A stretch of DNA of 64,000 nt from Sporichthya brevicatena (GTDB taxonomy: Bacteria > Actinomycetota > Actinomycetes > Sporichthyales > Sporichthyaceae): positions 137,885-201,884 of the forward strand of contig NZ_BAAAHE010000014.1 of the NCBI RefSeq assembly GCF_039525035.1, in the 5' to 3' direction. The position numbers and the translations under genes are program-made. Shown one piece after another: positions 17,712 to 25,884 of the stretch. A model generated the notes under the pieces. It was not told where the DNA came from. It did not search any database and was given only the letters and a program-made list of their open reading frames with translations. The first letter of the stretch is position 1. Every line of letters starts with the position of its first letter.

Positions 17712-20359
17712 GTCGCTGGGGTCGGGAGATCACCACCGATCTCGTTCGGGGCTTCCCGTGCCGGGTCTACGCGCAACGCCCTCGTGAGCTGGCCACCCTG
17801 CTCGACGACACCTCCGGGTTTGCCGACCGTCGCGCGCTCGTGCAGGAGGACCGGGTCGTGACCTTCGCCGAGCTCGGCGTTCTGGTCGAGCGGGGCGCGG
17901 CTGCACTACGCGCCCGCGGTGTGAAACGGGGCGACCGTGTCCTGCTGCTCGGACCGAACGGCGTCGAGTGGGTCGTCGCGCTCTGGGCGACCTGGCGGCT
18001 CGGTGCGGTCGCGGCGTTGGGCAACATCACCTGGACGCCCGGCCAGGTCGCTTCCGCCGTCGCGCTGGTGGACCCCGTCGTCGTCCTCGACCCCTCGTCG
18101 GTGGAGATGTCATCTCCACCGGAGGAGCGGATGGAGATGACATCTCCACCGGACGAGGACGACCCGGCGGTGCTGATCTTCACCTCGGGCACGACCGGGG
18201 AGCCGAAGGCCGTCACCCTGGCGCACCGCGCGGTGATCGCCAATCTGCAGGCCCTGCTCCATCACGGGGGACGGTTGCCGGGCGACCCGCCCAAGCCTTC
18301 GACCGTGACGCTGATGAGCGTGCCGTTGTTCCACGTCGGTGGTCTGCAGCAGGTGCTCACGGCGGCCCTGAGCGGGAGCACCCTGGTGTTCGACACGGGC
18401 CGGTTCGACCCCGCCCGCACGCTCGAGGTGCTCGAGCGGGAACGCGTGGCGGTGTGGGCCGCGGTGCCGACGATGGTCGGCCGGGTCCTGGACGCCGCGG
18501 CCGGTGCGGACCTCTCGGCGGTGCGCGCGGTGACGATGGGTGGGGCGCCGGTGTCCCCTGAACTCCGTCGGCGGGTGCGTGAGGTGTTCCCCGGAGTGTC
18601 CCGGGGAGCCGGTGTGTCCTACGGACTGACCGAGGCCGGCGGTGTGGTCGCGGCCGGTCTGGGACCGGATCTGGATCGCCGGCCCGGATCGGTCGGACGC
18701 CCGACGCCACTGGTCGACGTGCGCATCGTGGACGGCGAGATTCAGGTTCGTTCGCCGGCGGTCATGACGGCCTACTGGGGGAGTGCCGACAATCCCGTCG
18801 ACGCCGAAGGATGGCTGGCGACGGGCGATTGCGGCCACCTCGACGAGGACGGGTTCCTCTTCGTCACCGGCCGTGCCAAGGACGTGGTCATCCGGGCCGG
18901 GGAGAACATCAGCTGTCCCCGGGTCGAGGAGGTCCTCGCTGCACACCCGGCGGTGGCGGACGTCGCTGTCGTCGGGTTGCCCGACGGTGATCTGGGGGAG
19001 CGGGTCGCCGCCGCCGTGGTGCTGAGAACCGCGTGCACGGAGGCCGATCTGGTGGCGTTCGCCCGCGCTCGGCTTGCGCGTCACGAGGTCCCCGGCTCCT
19101 GGTGGCTGCGCACGGATCCCTTGCCGAGCAACGCTGCGGGCAAGGTCGTGAAGGCTGTTCTGTGCGCGAGCTGGCCGGTTGCAAGTAAAATAAGTAGTTG
19201 CTATACATCTGGCATGACCTCAGTCGCGCAGTCGCGCCATGTCCCGGGCTCGTTCCCCCTGATCACCGACGAGGCGCTGGACGAGCTCCGGACGCGCATC
19301 GGGCAGGCGTTCGAGCGGCCGCATCCGCACGTCACCGAGGCGACCCGGGACTCGATCCGCCACTGGACGCTGGGCATCGGCGACACCAACCCCCTCTACG
19401 GCGACCCCGAGTACGCGGCCCGTAGCCGATGGGGTGGCATCACCGCACCCGGGTCGTTCCTCTACGCCTTCGACAAGGTCGTCAGCGGGTACGTCTCCGG
19501 TCTGCCGGGCATCCACGCGATGTTCGCGGGCACCGACTTCCGTTGGAGCCGGCCGATCCGCCTCGGCGACGTGATCACCGCGGAGCCGGTGCTCAAGGAG
19601 CTGATCGACCTCAAGAGCGACTTCTCCGGCCGGGCGGTCAAGCAGGTCTACGAGGTGACGTTCCGCGACGCGCAGGGCGAACTGATCTGCGTCGCGGACT
19701 CGTGGTGCATCCGCACCCAGCGGGACATCGCGCGCCAGCGTGGCCAGCGCGACTTCGTCAAGCCGAGGACCTGGACCGCGGAGGAGATCGCCGAGATCGA
19801 TGCGCGCTACGCCGCCTACACCCGGCGCGGGGCCGAACCCCGGTACTGGGAGGACGTCAAAGAGGGCGAGGCGCTGCCGGAGCTGCTCAAGGGCCCCAGC
19901 ACCGTCACGGGATTCGTCGCGTTCACGCAGGGCTGGGGGAGCCTCTACGTGAAGGCGCACGGCGTCGCCATGGACATGTTCCGCACTCACCCGGCCCTCG
20001 GGATCCCCAACGCCCAGGGCGTGCCCGAGCCGCCGGAGCGGGTGCACTGGGACAACGACCTCGCGCAGGCCGTCGGTGTGCCGGCCGCGTACGACTACGG
20101 GCCCGAGCGCGTCTCCTGGCTCGGCAACCTGATGACGGACTGGATCGGCGACGACGGCTTCCTCAACCGCCTCAACGTCCAGGTGCGCAGGCACAACATC
20201 ATCGGAGATCTGACGACCTGTCGGGGTGAGGTCGTCCGCAAGTACGTCGAGAACGGAGACCACCGGGTCGAGGTCCGCGTCGAGGGCGTGAACCAGAACG
20301 AGGAGGTCACCGCGACCGGCACGGCGGTCGCGTCTCTGCCGAGCCGAACGGACGGGTGA
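17708..20359 (+). CDS. Acyl-CoA ligase reading through into a MaoC-type double hotdog dehydratase
   Basis: 883 residues in one uninterrupted frame. Residues 1 to about 490 are an AMP-forming ligase: IFTSGTTGEPKAVTLAH near 158, YGLTEAGGV near 304, TGDCGHLDEDGFLFVTGRAKDVVIRAGENI, and SNAAGKVVKAVL with the A10 lysine. From Met503 (19214) follows a FAS1-like/MaoC double-hotdog dehydratase of about 380 residues (HVTEATRDSIRHWTLGIGDTNPLYGDPEYA, then GPSTVTGFVAFTQGW). No stop codon separates them. The about ten-residue junction is encoded by AT-rich, promoter-like DNA, so these may be two genes whose stop was lost, or a true fusion. GTG start overlaps the upstream stop. The ligase linker contains two copies of the dispersed palindrome. 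Confidence 0.8.
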   Translation: MSRWGREITTDLVRGFPCRVYAQRPRELATLLDDTSGFADRRALVQEDRVVTFAELGVLVERGAAALRARGVKRGDRVLLLGPNGVEWVVALWATWRLGAVAALGNITWTPGQVASAVALVDPVVVLDPSSVEMSSPPEERMEMTSPPDEDDPAVLIFTSGTTGEPKAVTLAHRAVIANLQALLHHGGRLPGDPPKPSTVTLMSVPLFHVGGLQQVLTAALSGSTLVFDTGRFDPARTLEVLERERVAVWAAVPTMVGRVLDAAAGADLSAVRAVTMGGAPVSPELRRRVREVFPGVSRGAGVSYGLTEAGGVVAAGLGPDLDRRPGSVGRPTPLVDVRIVDGEIQVRSPAVMTAYWGSADNPVDAEGWLATGDCGHLDEDGFLFVTGRAKDVVIRAGENISCPRVEEVLAAHPAVADVAVVGLPDGDLGERVAAAVVLRTACTEADLVAFARARLARHEVPGSWWLRTDPLPSNAAGKVVKAVLCASWPVASKISSCYTSGMTSVAQSRHVPGSFPLITDEALDELRTRIGQAFERPHPHVTEATRDSIRHWTLGIGDTNPLYGDPEYAARSRWGGITAPGSFLYAFDKVVSGYVSGLPGIHAMFAGTDFRWSRPIRLGDVITAEPVLKELIDLKSDFSGRAVKQVYEVTFRDAQGELICVADSWCIRTQRDIARQRGQRDFVKPRTWTAEEIAEIDARYAAYTRRGAEPRYWEDVKEGEALPELLKGPSTVTGFVAFTQGWGSLYVKAHGVAMDMFRTHPALGIPNAQGVPEPPERVHWDNDLAQAVGVPAAYDYGPERVSWLGNLMTDWIGDDGFLNRLNVQVRRHNIIGDLTTCRGEVVRKYVENGDHRVEVRVEGVNQNEEVTATGTAVASLPSRTDG
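18100..18148. repeat. Two copies of the GGAGATGWCATCTCC palindrome inside a ligase gene
   Basis: Positions 18100-18120 and 18132-18148 are palindromes with TGGAGATG arms around one central base. They fall in frame in the variable linker just before the ligase P-loop, encoding the SVEMSSPPEERMEMTSPP stretch that the paralogous ligase at 21209 does not have. Confidence 0.8.
19193..19208 (+). promoter_or_regulatory. Promoter-like site before the MaoC portion
   Basis: AGTAGTTGCTATACAT ends five bases before the internal ATG at 19214. TATACAT would serve as a -10 element for a leaderless transcript. Thirteen bases (AGTTGCTATACAT) are identical to 23608-23620 at the TetR promoter. It sits in the middle of an open reading frame. 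Confidence 0.5.
19214..20359 (+). other. MaoC/FAS1-like dehydratase portion, possible independent start
   Basis: 381 codons from ATG 19214 match a complete stand-alone double-hotdog acyl-CoA dehydratase in length and domain order. If the promoter-like site at 19193-19208 is used, this part would be translated separately from a leaderless mRNA. It would hydrate a 2-enoyl-CoA, the step after the acyl-CoA dehydrogenases encoded further on. Confidence 0.5.
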
Positions 20360-20369
20360 GGGCGCGTCG

Positions 20370-21212
20370 GTGAGTGGCGGCCTCGTTCTCGTCGACGAGC
20401 CGATTCCGCTGGTTCGACGGCTGACGTTGAATCGGCCGGGGAAGCGGAACGCGATGAACAACGCGCTGCGGACCGAGCTCTTCGCGCAGTTGCGTGCCGC
20501 TGACGTCGACCGCGAGGTCCGGGTCATCGTCCTCCGGGGCAGTGGAAGTGCCTTCTGCTCGGGGTACGACCTGGGTCGGGGCCGCGACGTGCCGACCGAG
20601 CTCAGCCACCACACCGCGATCGAGGACGGGTACTGGCCACGTCACGTCCTCGCCGGCTGGTTCGAGATGTGGGACTACGCGACGCCGGTCATCGCCCAGG
20701 TGCACGGCTGGTGCCTGGCCGGCGGGAGCGAACTCGCCACCGCGTGCGACCTGGTGTACGTCGCGGACGACGCACAGATCGGCTACCCGCCGGTGCGGAT
20801 GATGTCGTCGCCGGACATGGCGTGGCATCCGTGGCTGCTGGGCATGCGACGCGGGTTGGAGGCCGTGCTCACCGGCGACGCGATGACCGGTGTCGAGGCC
20901 GCCGCCGCGGGCTTCGCGACGCGGTCGTTCCCCGCCGACGAGTTGGAGGACGCGGTGCTTGCCGCGGCGGCGAAGGTGGCGAAGATCCCGCACGACATCC
21001 TCGCCGTGAACAAGCGATCCTTCCACCGATCGATGGAGATCATGGGCATCCGTGACGCGATGCGCGCCGCCACCGACATCTCCGCGCTCGGCATGCGGTC
21101 GAAGTCGTCGGTCGCGTACGCCAAGCAGCTGGCGGAGAACGTGACCGCAGCCCTCACGGCCCGGGACGGCGCCTTCGGGGACTATCGCACGACGGAGAAG
21201 CCCTCCTCGTGA
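20370..21212 (+). CDS. Enoyl-CoA hydratase/isomerase (crotonase) family protein
   Basis: 280 residues. Crotonase features are LTLNRPGKRNAMNNAL near residue 18, SGSAFCSGYDLGRG (first oxyanion-hole segment) and VHGWCLAGGSELATACDLVYVADDA (second oxyanion glycine, near 110). The catalytic glutamates of classical hydratases are not obvious, so isomerase, hydratase or hydrolase activity cannot be separated. GTG start at 20370, and the stop overlaps the next ligase GTG by four bases, so it is tightly coupled within the operon. Confidence 0.88.
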   Translation: MSGGLVLVDEPIPLVRRLTLNRPGKRNAMNNALRTELFAQLRAADVDREVRVIVLRGSGSAFCSGYDLGRGRDVPTELSHHTAIEDGYWPRHVLAGWFEMWDYATPVIAQVHGWCLAGGSELATACDLVYVADDAQIGYPPVRMMSSPDMAWHPWLLGMRRGLEAVLTGDAMTGVEAAAAGFATRSFPADELEDAVLAAAAKVAKIPHDILAVNKRSFHRSMEIMGIRDAMRAATDISALGMRSKSSVAYAKQLAENVTAALTARDGAFGDYRTTEKPSS

Positions 21213-22816
21213 CGGCGGAGCCGACCGCGTACCGTGCCCCGGTGGCTGCGCGCTGGGGCTCCGAGGTGATCGCCGGGACGGTCAACGGCCATCCGTGCCG
21301 GCTGTACGCCCGTCGCCCGGCGAGCCTGAGTGAGGTACTCGCCGAGTCTCGACGCTGGGCGGACCGCGACTACCTCGTGCAGGGGGCGCGCCGGCTCACC
21401 TTCGGCGAGCACGAGCGCGCAGCGCTCGCCGTCGCGGAACGGCTGGCCGAACTCGGGGTGGCCCCGGGGGACCGGGTCGGGATCTTCGCCGCCAACACGC
21501 CGGAGTGGGTCGCGGTGTTCTTCGGCGTGATCGAGCTCGGTGCCGTTGCCGTGCCGTTCAACGGCTGGTGGTCCCAGGCCGAGGTCGCCGCTGCCTGCGC
21601 GATGGTCGAACCGGCCGCGGTGATCGTGGACGAACGCCGCCGGGAGCGGCTGCCGGCCGGCGCCCGGACCCTGAGCCTGGAGTCCTTCGCGAGCGCCTTC
21701 GTCACACCGTCCGGGCGGCAGAGCCGATTCGACCGCGGATGTCAGGTGGACGAGAACGACCCGGCGATGATCCTGTTCACCTCCGGGACGACCGGACTGC
21801 CCAAGGGGGCGGTGCTCTCCCACCGTGCTCTGGTCGCGAACCTGCAGAACCTTCTCGTGGTTTCCGGCCGACTTCCGGACGAGGCGTCGCAACCGGCCGA
21901 CAGCGCGGCGTTGGTCGGTCTGCCGCTGTTCCACATCGGCGCCATCCAACTCATCCTGGTCCCGATCGTCACCGGCAGCCGCGTGGTGTTCCTCGAGGGC
22001 CGATTCGAGTCGGACGTCGTCCTCGACACCATTGAGCGCGAGCGCATCACCATGCTCTCCGGGGTTCCGACGATGATCGAGCGGATGCTCGCGGTCGCGG
22101 GGTCCGTCGAGCGGGACCTCACGAGCATGCGGACCGTTGTCCTCGGCGGTTCGCCGGTGACGACCGATCTGCTCGAGCGCACGGCGGTCCTCTTTCCCAA
22201 CGCCCGCCGGGGCGTCGGGCAGTCCTACGGCGCCACGGAGTGCGGCGGCATCATCAGCACCGGGGTCGCCGCGCAGATCGCCTCCCACCCCGGCTCCGCC
22301 GGGAAGCTGCCGCCCGTCGTCGAGGCACGCGTCGCCGGTGGCGGGGAGGGTGAGCTGCTGGTCCGCTCGCCGGCGTGCATGGACGGGTACTGGGGCCTGC
22401 CCGACGACCCGGCCCTCGACGCGGACGGTTGGGTCCACACGGGAGACCTGGGGTACGTCGACGACGAGGGTTACGTCTACGTCACGGGTCGGCTGAAGGA
22501 GGTCGTCATCCGGGGCGGGGAGAACGTCGCCGCGCCGCTGGTCGAAGCGGCCCTGCTCGCGCACCCCGCGGTCGTCGAGACCGCGGTGCTCGGGCTGCCG
22601 CACCCCGAGCTGGGTGAGGAGGTCGCCGCGGTCGTCGTGGTCGATCGCGACGTCGACGTCGCGCTCCTGACCGCCCACCTGGCCGACCGCGTCGCGAGCT
22701 TCGCCGTCCCCACTCGCTGGTGGTTCCGGACCGAGCCCCTCCCGGTGAACGACTCCGGCAAGGTGCTCAAGCACGTCCTGACCGCCGAGTGGCCGGCGGT
22801 GGACGCCCGGGGCTGA
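21209..22816 (+). CDS. AMP-forming acyl-CoA ligase (FadD-like)
   Basis: 535 residues with intact motifs: LFTSGTTGLPKGAVLSHRAL near residue 189, SYGATECGGI (A5) near 339, HTGDLGYVDDEGYVYVTGRLKEVVIRGGENV and NDSGKVLKHVL with the A10 lysine. It is a paralogue of the ligase at 17708 with similar ends (SGKVLKHVLTAEWPA against AGKVVKAVLCASWPV). It activates an unknown carboxylate to its CoA thioester. GTG start overlapping the hydratase stop. Last gene of the operon beginning at 16701; the convergent TetR gene follows after 15 bases. Confidence 0.9.
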   Translation: MTAEPTAYRAPVAARWGSEVIAGTVNGHPCRLYARRPASLSEVLAESRRWADRDYLVQGARRLTFGEHERAALAVAERLAELGVAPGDRVGIFAANTPEWVAVFFGVIELGAVAVPFNGWWSQAEVAAACAMVEPAAVIVDERRRERLPAGARTLSLESFASAFVTPSGRQSRFDRGCQVDENDPAMILFTSGTTGLPKGAVLSHRALVANLQNLLVVSGRLPDEASQPADSAALVGLPLFHIGAIQLILVPIVTGSRVVFLEGRFESDVVLDTIERERITMLSGVPTMIERMLAVAGSVERDLTSMRTVVLGGSPVTTDLLERTAVLFPNARRGVGQSYGATECGGIISTGVAAQIASHPGSAGKLPPVVEARVAGGGEGELLVRSPACMDGYWGLPDDPALDADGWVHTGDLGYVDDEGYVYVTGRLKEVVIRGGENVAAPLVEAALLAHPAVVETAVLGLPHPELGEEVAAVVVVDRDVDVALLTAHLADRVASFAVPTRWWFRTEPLPVNDSGKVLKHVLTAEWPAVDARG

Positions 22817-22831
22817 TGCCCCCGCGGGGCG

Positions 22832-23581
22832 TCACGCGCTGCGGGCGGCCCGCTTCTTGGGGGCGGCACCGGTCGCGGTCCTGGGTGCGGCCTTCTTGGC
22901 GGGGGCCCGCTTCGGTGCGGGTTTACCGGTCTTCCTCGTCCCGGCCTTCGCGGCCGGGGGAGCGGACTCGGCGAACTCCCGGATACCACCGGCGAAGACG
23001 TCGGTGATCTGCTTGGCGACCTTGGGGACGTCGAGCTTGCGCTCGCAGAGCATGTAGTCCAGGCACAACCCGTAGTGGACGCCGAAGAAGCCGAGGACGG
23101 CCACGTCGGTGTCGACTCGCGGCGGGTCCCACCCGGACAGGTCGACGATGATCGACTCGAAGGCCTGTTGCAGTCGCGGACGAATGGTGCGGGTGTAGAA
23201 CGGCTTGCCTTTGCTCAGTTCGGAGAACATCGCCACCGTCAGCAGTGGCGTGATCTCCTTCATCGCCTGCAGGAAGACCTGGTTGGCCCGTTCGAGCAGC
23301 TGGTCGCGGCGAATTCCCTCGGTGGCCTTGAGCTGTTCGATCTCCTCGTGCAGCGTCACGACGAGCTGCTCGAGTGGCGCCTCGATCGCCAGTGTGTACA
23401 GATCGTCCTTGCTCTTGAAGTGCCGGTAGAGGTAGGCCTCGGTGATGCCGGCGCGGAGCGCGATCTCCCGAGTGCGGGTGCCGGACAGCCCTGACTCCAG
23501 GAACACGGCGCGGGCCGCTTCGAGGATCTGCGCCTGACGGGCAGGGCGGGACAGTCGCTTGCGTGGTGCCTCGGTCGTCAT
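22832..23581 (-). CDS. TetR-family regulator with Lys/Ala/Pro-rich tail
   Basis: 249 residues. The N-terminal HTH is clear (EIALRAGITEAYLYRHFKSKDDLYTLAI, residues about 40-67), followed by a helical ligand domain. The last 38 or so residues (KAGTRKTGKPAPKRAPAKKA and onward) are a basic KAAP-type tail like histone H1 or the mycobacterial nucleoid proteins, unusual in a TetR protein and perhaps adding non-specific DNA affinity. Upstream is an inverted repeat (23589-23607), probably its own operator. It is the only TetR gene inside the 15-41 kb island and therefore the leading candidate for the island regulator. Confidence 0.9.
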   Translation of the reverse strand: MTTEAPRKRLSRPARQAQILEAARAVFLESGLSGTRTREIALRAGITEAYLYRHFKSKDDLYTLAIEAPLEQLVVTLHEEIEQLKATEGIRRDQLLERANQVFLQAMKEITPLLTVAMFSELSKGKPFYTRTIRPRLQQAFESIIVDLSGWDPPRVDTDVAVLGFFGVHYGLCLDYMLCERKLDVPKVAKQITDVFAGGIREFAESAPPAAKAGTRKTGKPAPKRAPAKKAAPRTATGAAPKKRAARSA

Positions 23582-23588
23582 TCGAGCA

Positions 23589-23620
23589 GCCTACTGGCTT
23601 AGTAGGCAGTTGCTATACAT
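23589..23620. promoter_or_regulatory. TetR promoter: inverted repeat plus TATACAT element
   Basis: GCCTACTGGCTTAGTAGGC (23589-23607) is a perfect seven-base inverted repeat with a five-base spacer. It begins eight bases upstream of the TetR start codon and carries the CCTACT/AGTAGG half-sites of the island operator. Positions 23608-23620 repeat the AGTTGCTATACAT found at 19196-19208. Confidence 0.6.
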
Positions 23621-23717
23621 AGCGCCCGCTTCGGGGTGGTGGCGAGGGGCTCCGTCGCGGAATTTCCCCGCCGCTTCAGGGCTGTGCGGACGCGATTATG
23701 TATATACAGTGCTATCC

Positions 23718-25130
23718 ATGACGAGCGTCCTCCGGCGCACGGGTGCGACGGCGGCGGCATCGGCTCTGGTGCTGGCCGCGGCTGTGCCTGCTCTGCGTCC
23801 GGCCGCGGCGCGGGCGGACGACGGGCCGCTGGCCAGCTATGTGGCGTTGGCGTCGTCGAGCGGGGTGCTCGTGGGCCTGGCGAACGACTCCATCCCCGCG
23901 GTACCGCAGATCGAGATCAGCGGTCCGACGGCCCAGGCGTCCCTCGACACGCTCGGGAACTCGCTCGCGTTCGCCTCGGCGCCGTACCCGGGGAGCTCGA
24001 TCACCGGCCTCACCCAGATCGTCGGTTCGGTCTTCGGCGCCCCGCTGCCCGCGTACCCGATGTACACGAGCACCGACACCATCGGGGAGTCCCGCGACGG
24101 GGGAGCGCCCGGTCTGAGTTTCCACGCGGAGAGCCAGGCGAAGACTGCGTCGGCGAACGCGACCATCGGATCGGCGCCGTCGGGTGGTGAGTCTCGGGCG
24201 ACGGTCGCCGACAACACCGGCAGTGGCGGCGGACTCGCGGCTCGGGGGACCTCGGCGTTCTCCCTCGCCGGCACCGGCGAGATCTTTCAGCTCGTCGGAG
24301 TGTCCGACACGGCGAGCGCGTCCGTCGACTCGGCCGGGCGCATCAGCACCGCGTCGGACCTGCACTTCGCGCGGCTGATCGTTCCCGGCCTCGCCATCCG
24401 CGTCCCCGAGACCACGCCGGGAAAGGTTCCGCTGGTCAACCCGATCCCGAATCTGCCGCAGCCTCCACCCGCCGAGTTCCCTCCGATCCCGCTGCCGTAC
24501 GGCGGGCAGTTGCTGCATGCGCCCGAACTGGGATTCGCCAACGGGACCTTCACGGTCACGCTCCCGACCGAGGGACCACAGCGCTACGCCGTTCCGACCC
24601 AGGCGGTCCTGGACGGGCTGAAGGCGGCGGGCATCACCGCCACCTACCAGCAGGCGACGGACATTCTGGAGGGAAAGAGGAAGGTCGGGATCATCAGCGC
24701 CGGCCTGACCCTCTCCACCACCCTGCCGTCCCCGCCGGTGAACCTCGGCTACAGCGGCCCGACGACGATCTCCTACGGCATCGGGCGCTCGATCGCGAGC
24801 ATCAAAGGTCTGGCGCTGAACCGCCCCGTCGCCGGCGCGGCGACAGCTGACGGTTCCGGCGGCCCGGAGTCGGCGGCGCCGGGTGTGCGGGCGGAGCCGG
24901 GGGTCGATCTGGCCGGCCTGCTACCGGGGACGACGCCGGGTGCCGTCATCGGTCCGGACGGGACGCTGACCGCCGCCGGCGACCGAGTGCGCACGGTCGC
25001 CGTTCGTGGCCCGGTCTCCCGAGACTCGCTGCCGCTGTACCTGTTCGCCGTCGCCGTGACCGCACTGGCCGTTCTCGGCACGGGCGTGTTGCGCTCCGCC
25101 GGAGTCTCGCGTCGAGGGGTACGTCGATGA
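23718..25130 (+). CDS. Secreted, C-terminally membrane-anchored protein of transport locus II
   Basis: 470 residues from ATG 23718. An N-terminal signal peptide (TGATAAASALVLAAAVPALRP, cleavage near AARA-DD) is followed by a long Ser/Thr/Gly-rich, probably beta-stranded ectodomain (about residues 35-430). A single C-terminal helix (LPLYLFAVAVTALAVLGTGVL) and a short basic tail end the chain, so the domain should face outward. It has the same plan as the locus III protein at 57194. The start lies nine bases after TATACA, suggesting a leaderless or short-leader mRNA. Overlaps the next small membrane gene by ATGA. Function unknown; probable transporter accessory. Confidence 0.75.
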   Translation: MTSVLRRTGATAAASALVLAAAVPALRPAAARADDGPLASYVALASSSGVLVGLANDSIPAVPQIEISGPTAQASLDTLGNSLAFASAPYPGSSITGLTQIVGSVFGAPLPAYPMYTSTDTIGESRDGGAPGLSFHAESQAKTASANATIGSAPSGGESRATVADNTGSGGGLAARGTSAFSLAGTGEIFQLVGVSDTASASVDSAGRISTASDLHFARLIVPGLAIRVPETTPGKVPLVNPIPNLPQPPPAEFPPIPLPYGGQLLHAPELGFANGTFTVTLPTEGPQRYAVPTQAVLDGLKAAGITATYQQATDILEGKRKVGIISAGLTLSTTLPSPPVNLGYSGPTTISYGIGRSIASIKGLALNRPVAGAATADGSGGPESAAPGVRAEPGVDLAGLLPGTTPGAVIGPDGTLTAAGDRVRTVAVRGPVSRDSLPLYLFAVAVTALAVLGTGVLRSAGVSRRGVRR

Positions 25131-25402
25131 AGATCTCCACCCTGCTTCGCCTGCAGTGGGACCGCGCGCTGGCGGTGCTCGCCGCGGTCGTCGGCGCGGT
25201 CGCGTTGTTCCTCGGCTACCTCGGGACGAGCGGCACCGACCTGGTGGCCGGCCAACTGCCCTACCTGATCTCCGGTGGCCTGTGCGGGATGTTCGCCATC
25301 ACGATCGCCGCGACGCTCTGGCTGTCCGCCGACTTCCGGGACGAGTGGCGGGAGCTCCGGACGCTGCGTGAGCACCTCATGGAGCCGGACCGCACCCCGT
25401 GA
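25127..25402 (+). CDS. Small two-helix membrane protein, transporter accessory (locus II)
   Basis: 91 residues with two hydrophobic helices (ALAVLAAVVGAVALFLGYLG and PYLISGGLCGMFAITIAATLWL) and a charged C-terminal segment LSADFRDEWRELRTLREHL. The locus III protein at 52802 is clearly homologous, sharing LRLxWDRA, the PYxIS motif, and WLSADxRDEW. Start and stop codons overlap those of both neighbours, so it is translationally coupled to the secreted protein before it and the HRADCPL protein after it. No known family; likely part of a membrane complex with the LIV permease. Confidence 0.8.
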   Translation: MKISTLLRLQWDRALAVLAAVVGAVALFLGYLGTSGTDLVAGQLPYLISGGLCGMFAITIAATLWLSADFRDEWRELRTLREHLMEPDRTP

Positions 25403-25884
25403 GCCGGCACGGCGCCACCTTGACCCGCCCGTCCGCGTCCGCGCACCGAACGGCACCGGCGTCGATGCCGCCGTCGCCCTGGCCGGTCCGAACGACACGG
25501 CTGCTCACGCTCGTCGCGGTCCTGGCCGCCGTGGTGCTCGCCGTCGCCTGGTACGGCTGCTCGGGAGAGACCGTCTGGCGCATCCAGGTGCGGTGGTTCG
25601 GTCTCGGCCTCCTGGCGTGCGCCCTGAACGCCGCCGGCTGCCTGGCCTGGCTCGCGACCGGGATCCGGGCGCTGCGCCGCGAACGGGCGTGGACGACCGC
25701 CGAACTCCGGCGTCGCGAGGACCGCCCGACACCCGTGACCGCGGCGGTGCCGCTGCCGCGGACCGAGTTGGTCACGGCAGCGCGCATGCGCCGCTACCAC
25801 CGCGCCGACTGCCCGCTGATGCGCGGCAAGCCGACGGTGCCGGTGACGCCGGACCTGGCGCCCTGCGGCGTGTGCGCGTCATGA
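25399..25884 (+). CDS. Membrane protein with C-terminal HxxxC...CxxC metal-site motif (locus II)
   Basis: 161 residues. Two hydrophobic segments (LLTLVAVLAAVVLAVAWYG and FGLGLLACALNAAGCLAWL) are followed by a basic linker and a C-terminal YHRADCPL (His134, Cys138) and CGVC (Cys156, Cys159). The arrangement H-x3-C-x17-C-x2-C is suited to zinc or another metal and recalls Ada-like ribbon tails. The locus III counterpart at 53134 has the same FHRADCPL and CGAC. GTG start overlaps the previous stop; the ATG of the permease overlaps its own stop. Confidence 0.78.
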   Translation: MSRHGATLTRPSASAHRTAPASMPPSPWPVRTTRLLTLVAVLAAVVLAVAWYGCSGETVWRIQVRWFGLGLLACALNAAGCLAWLATGIRALRRERAWTTAELRRREDRPTPVTAAVPLPRTELVTAARMRRYHRADCPLMRGKPTVPVTPDLAPCGVCAS

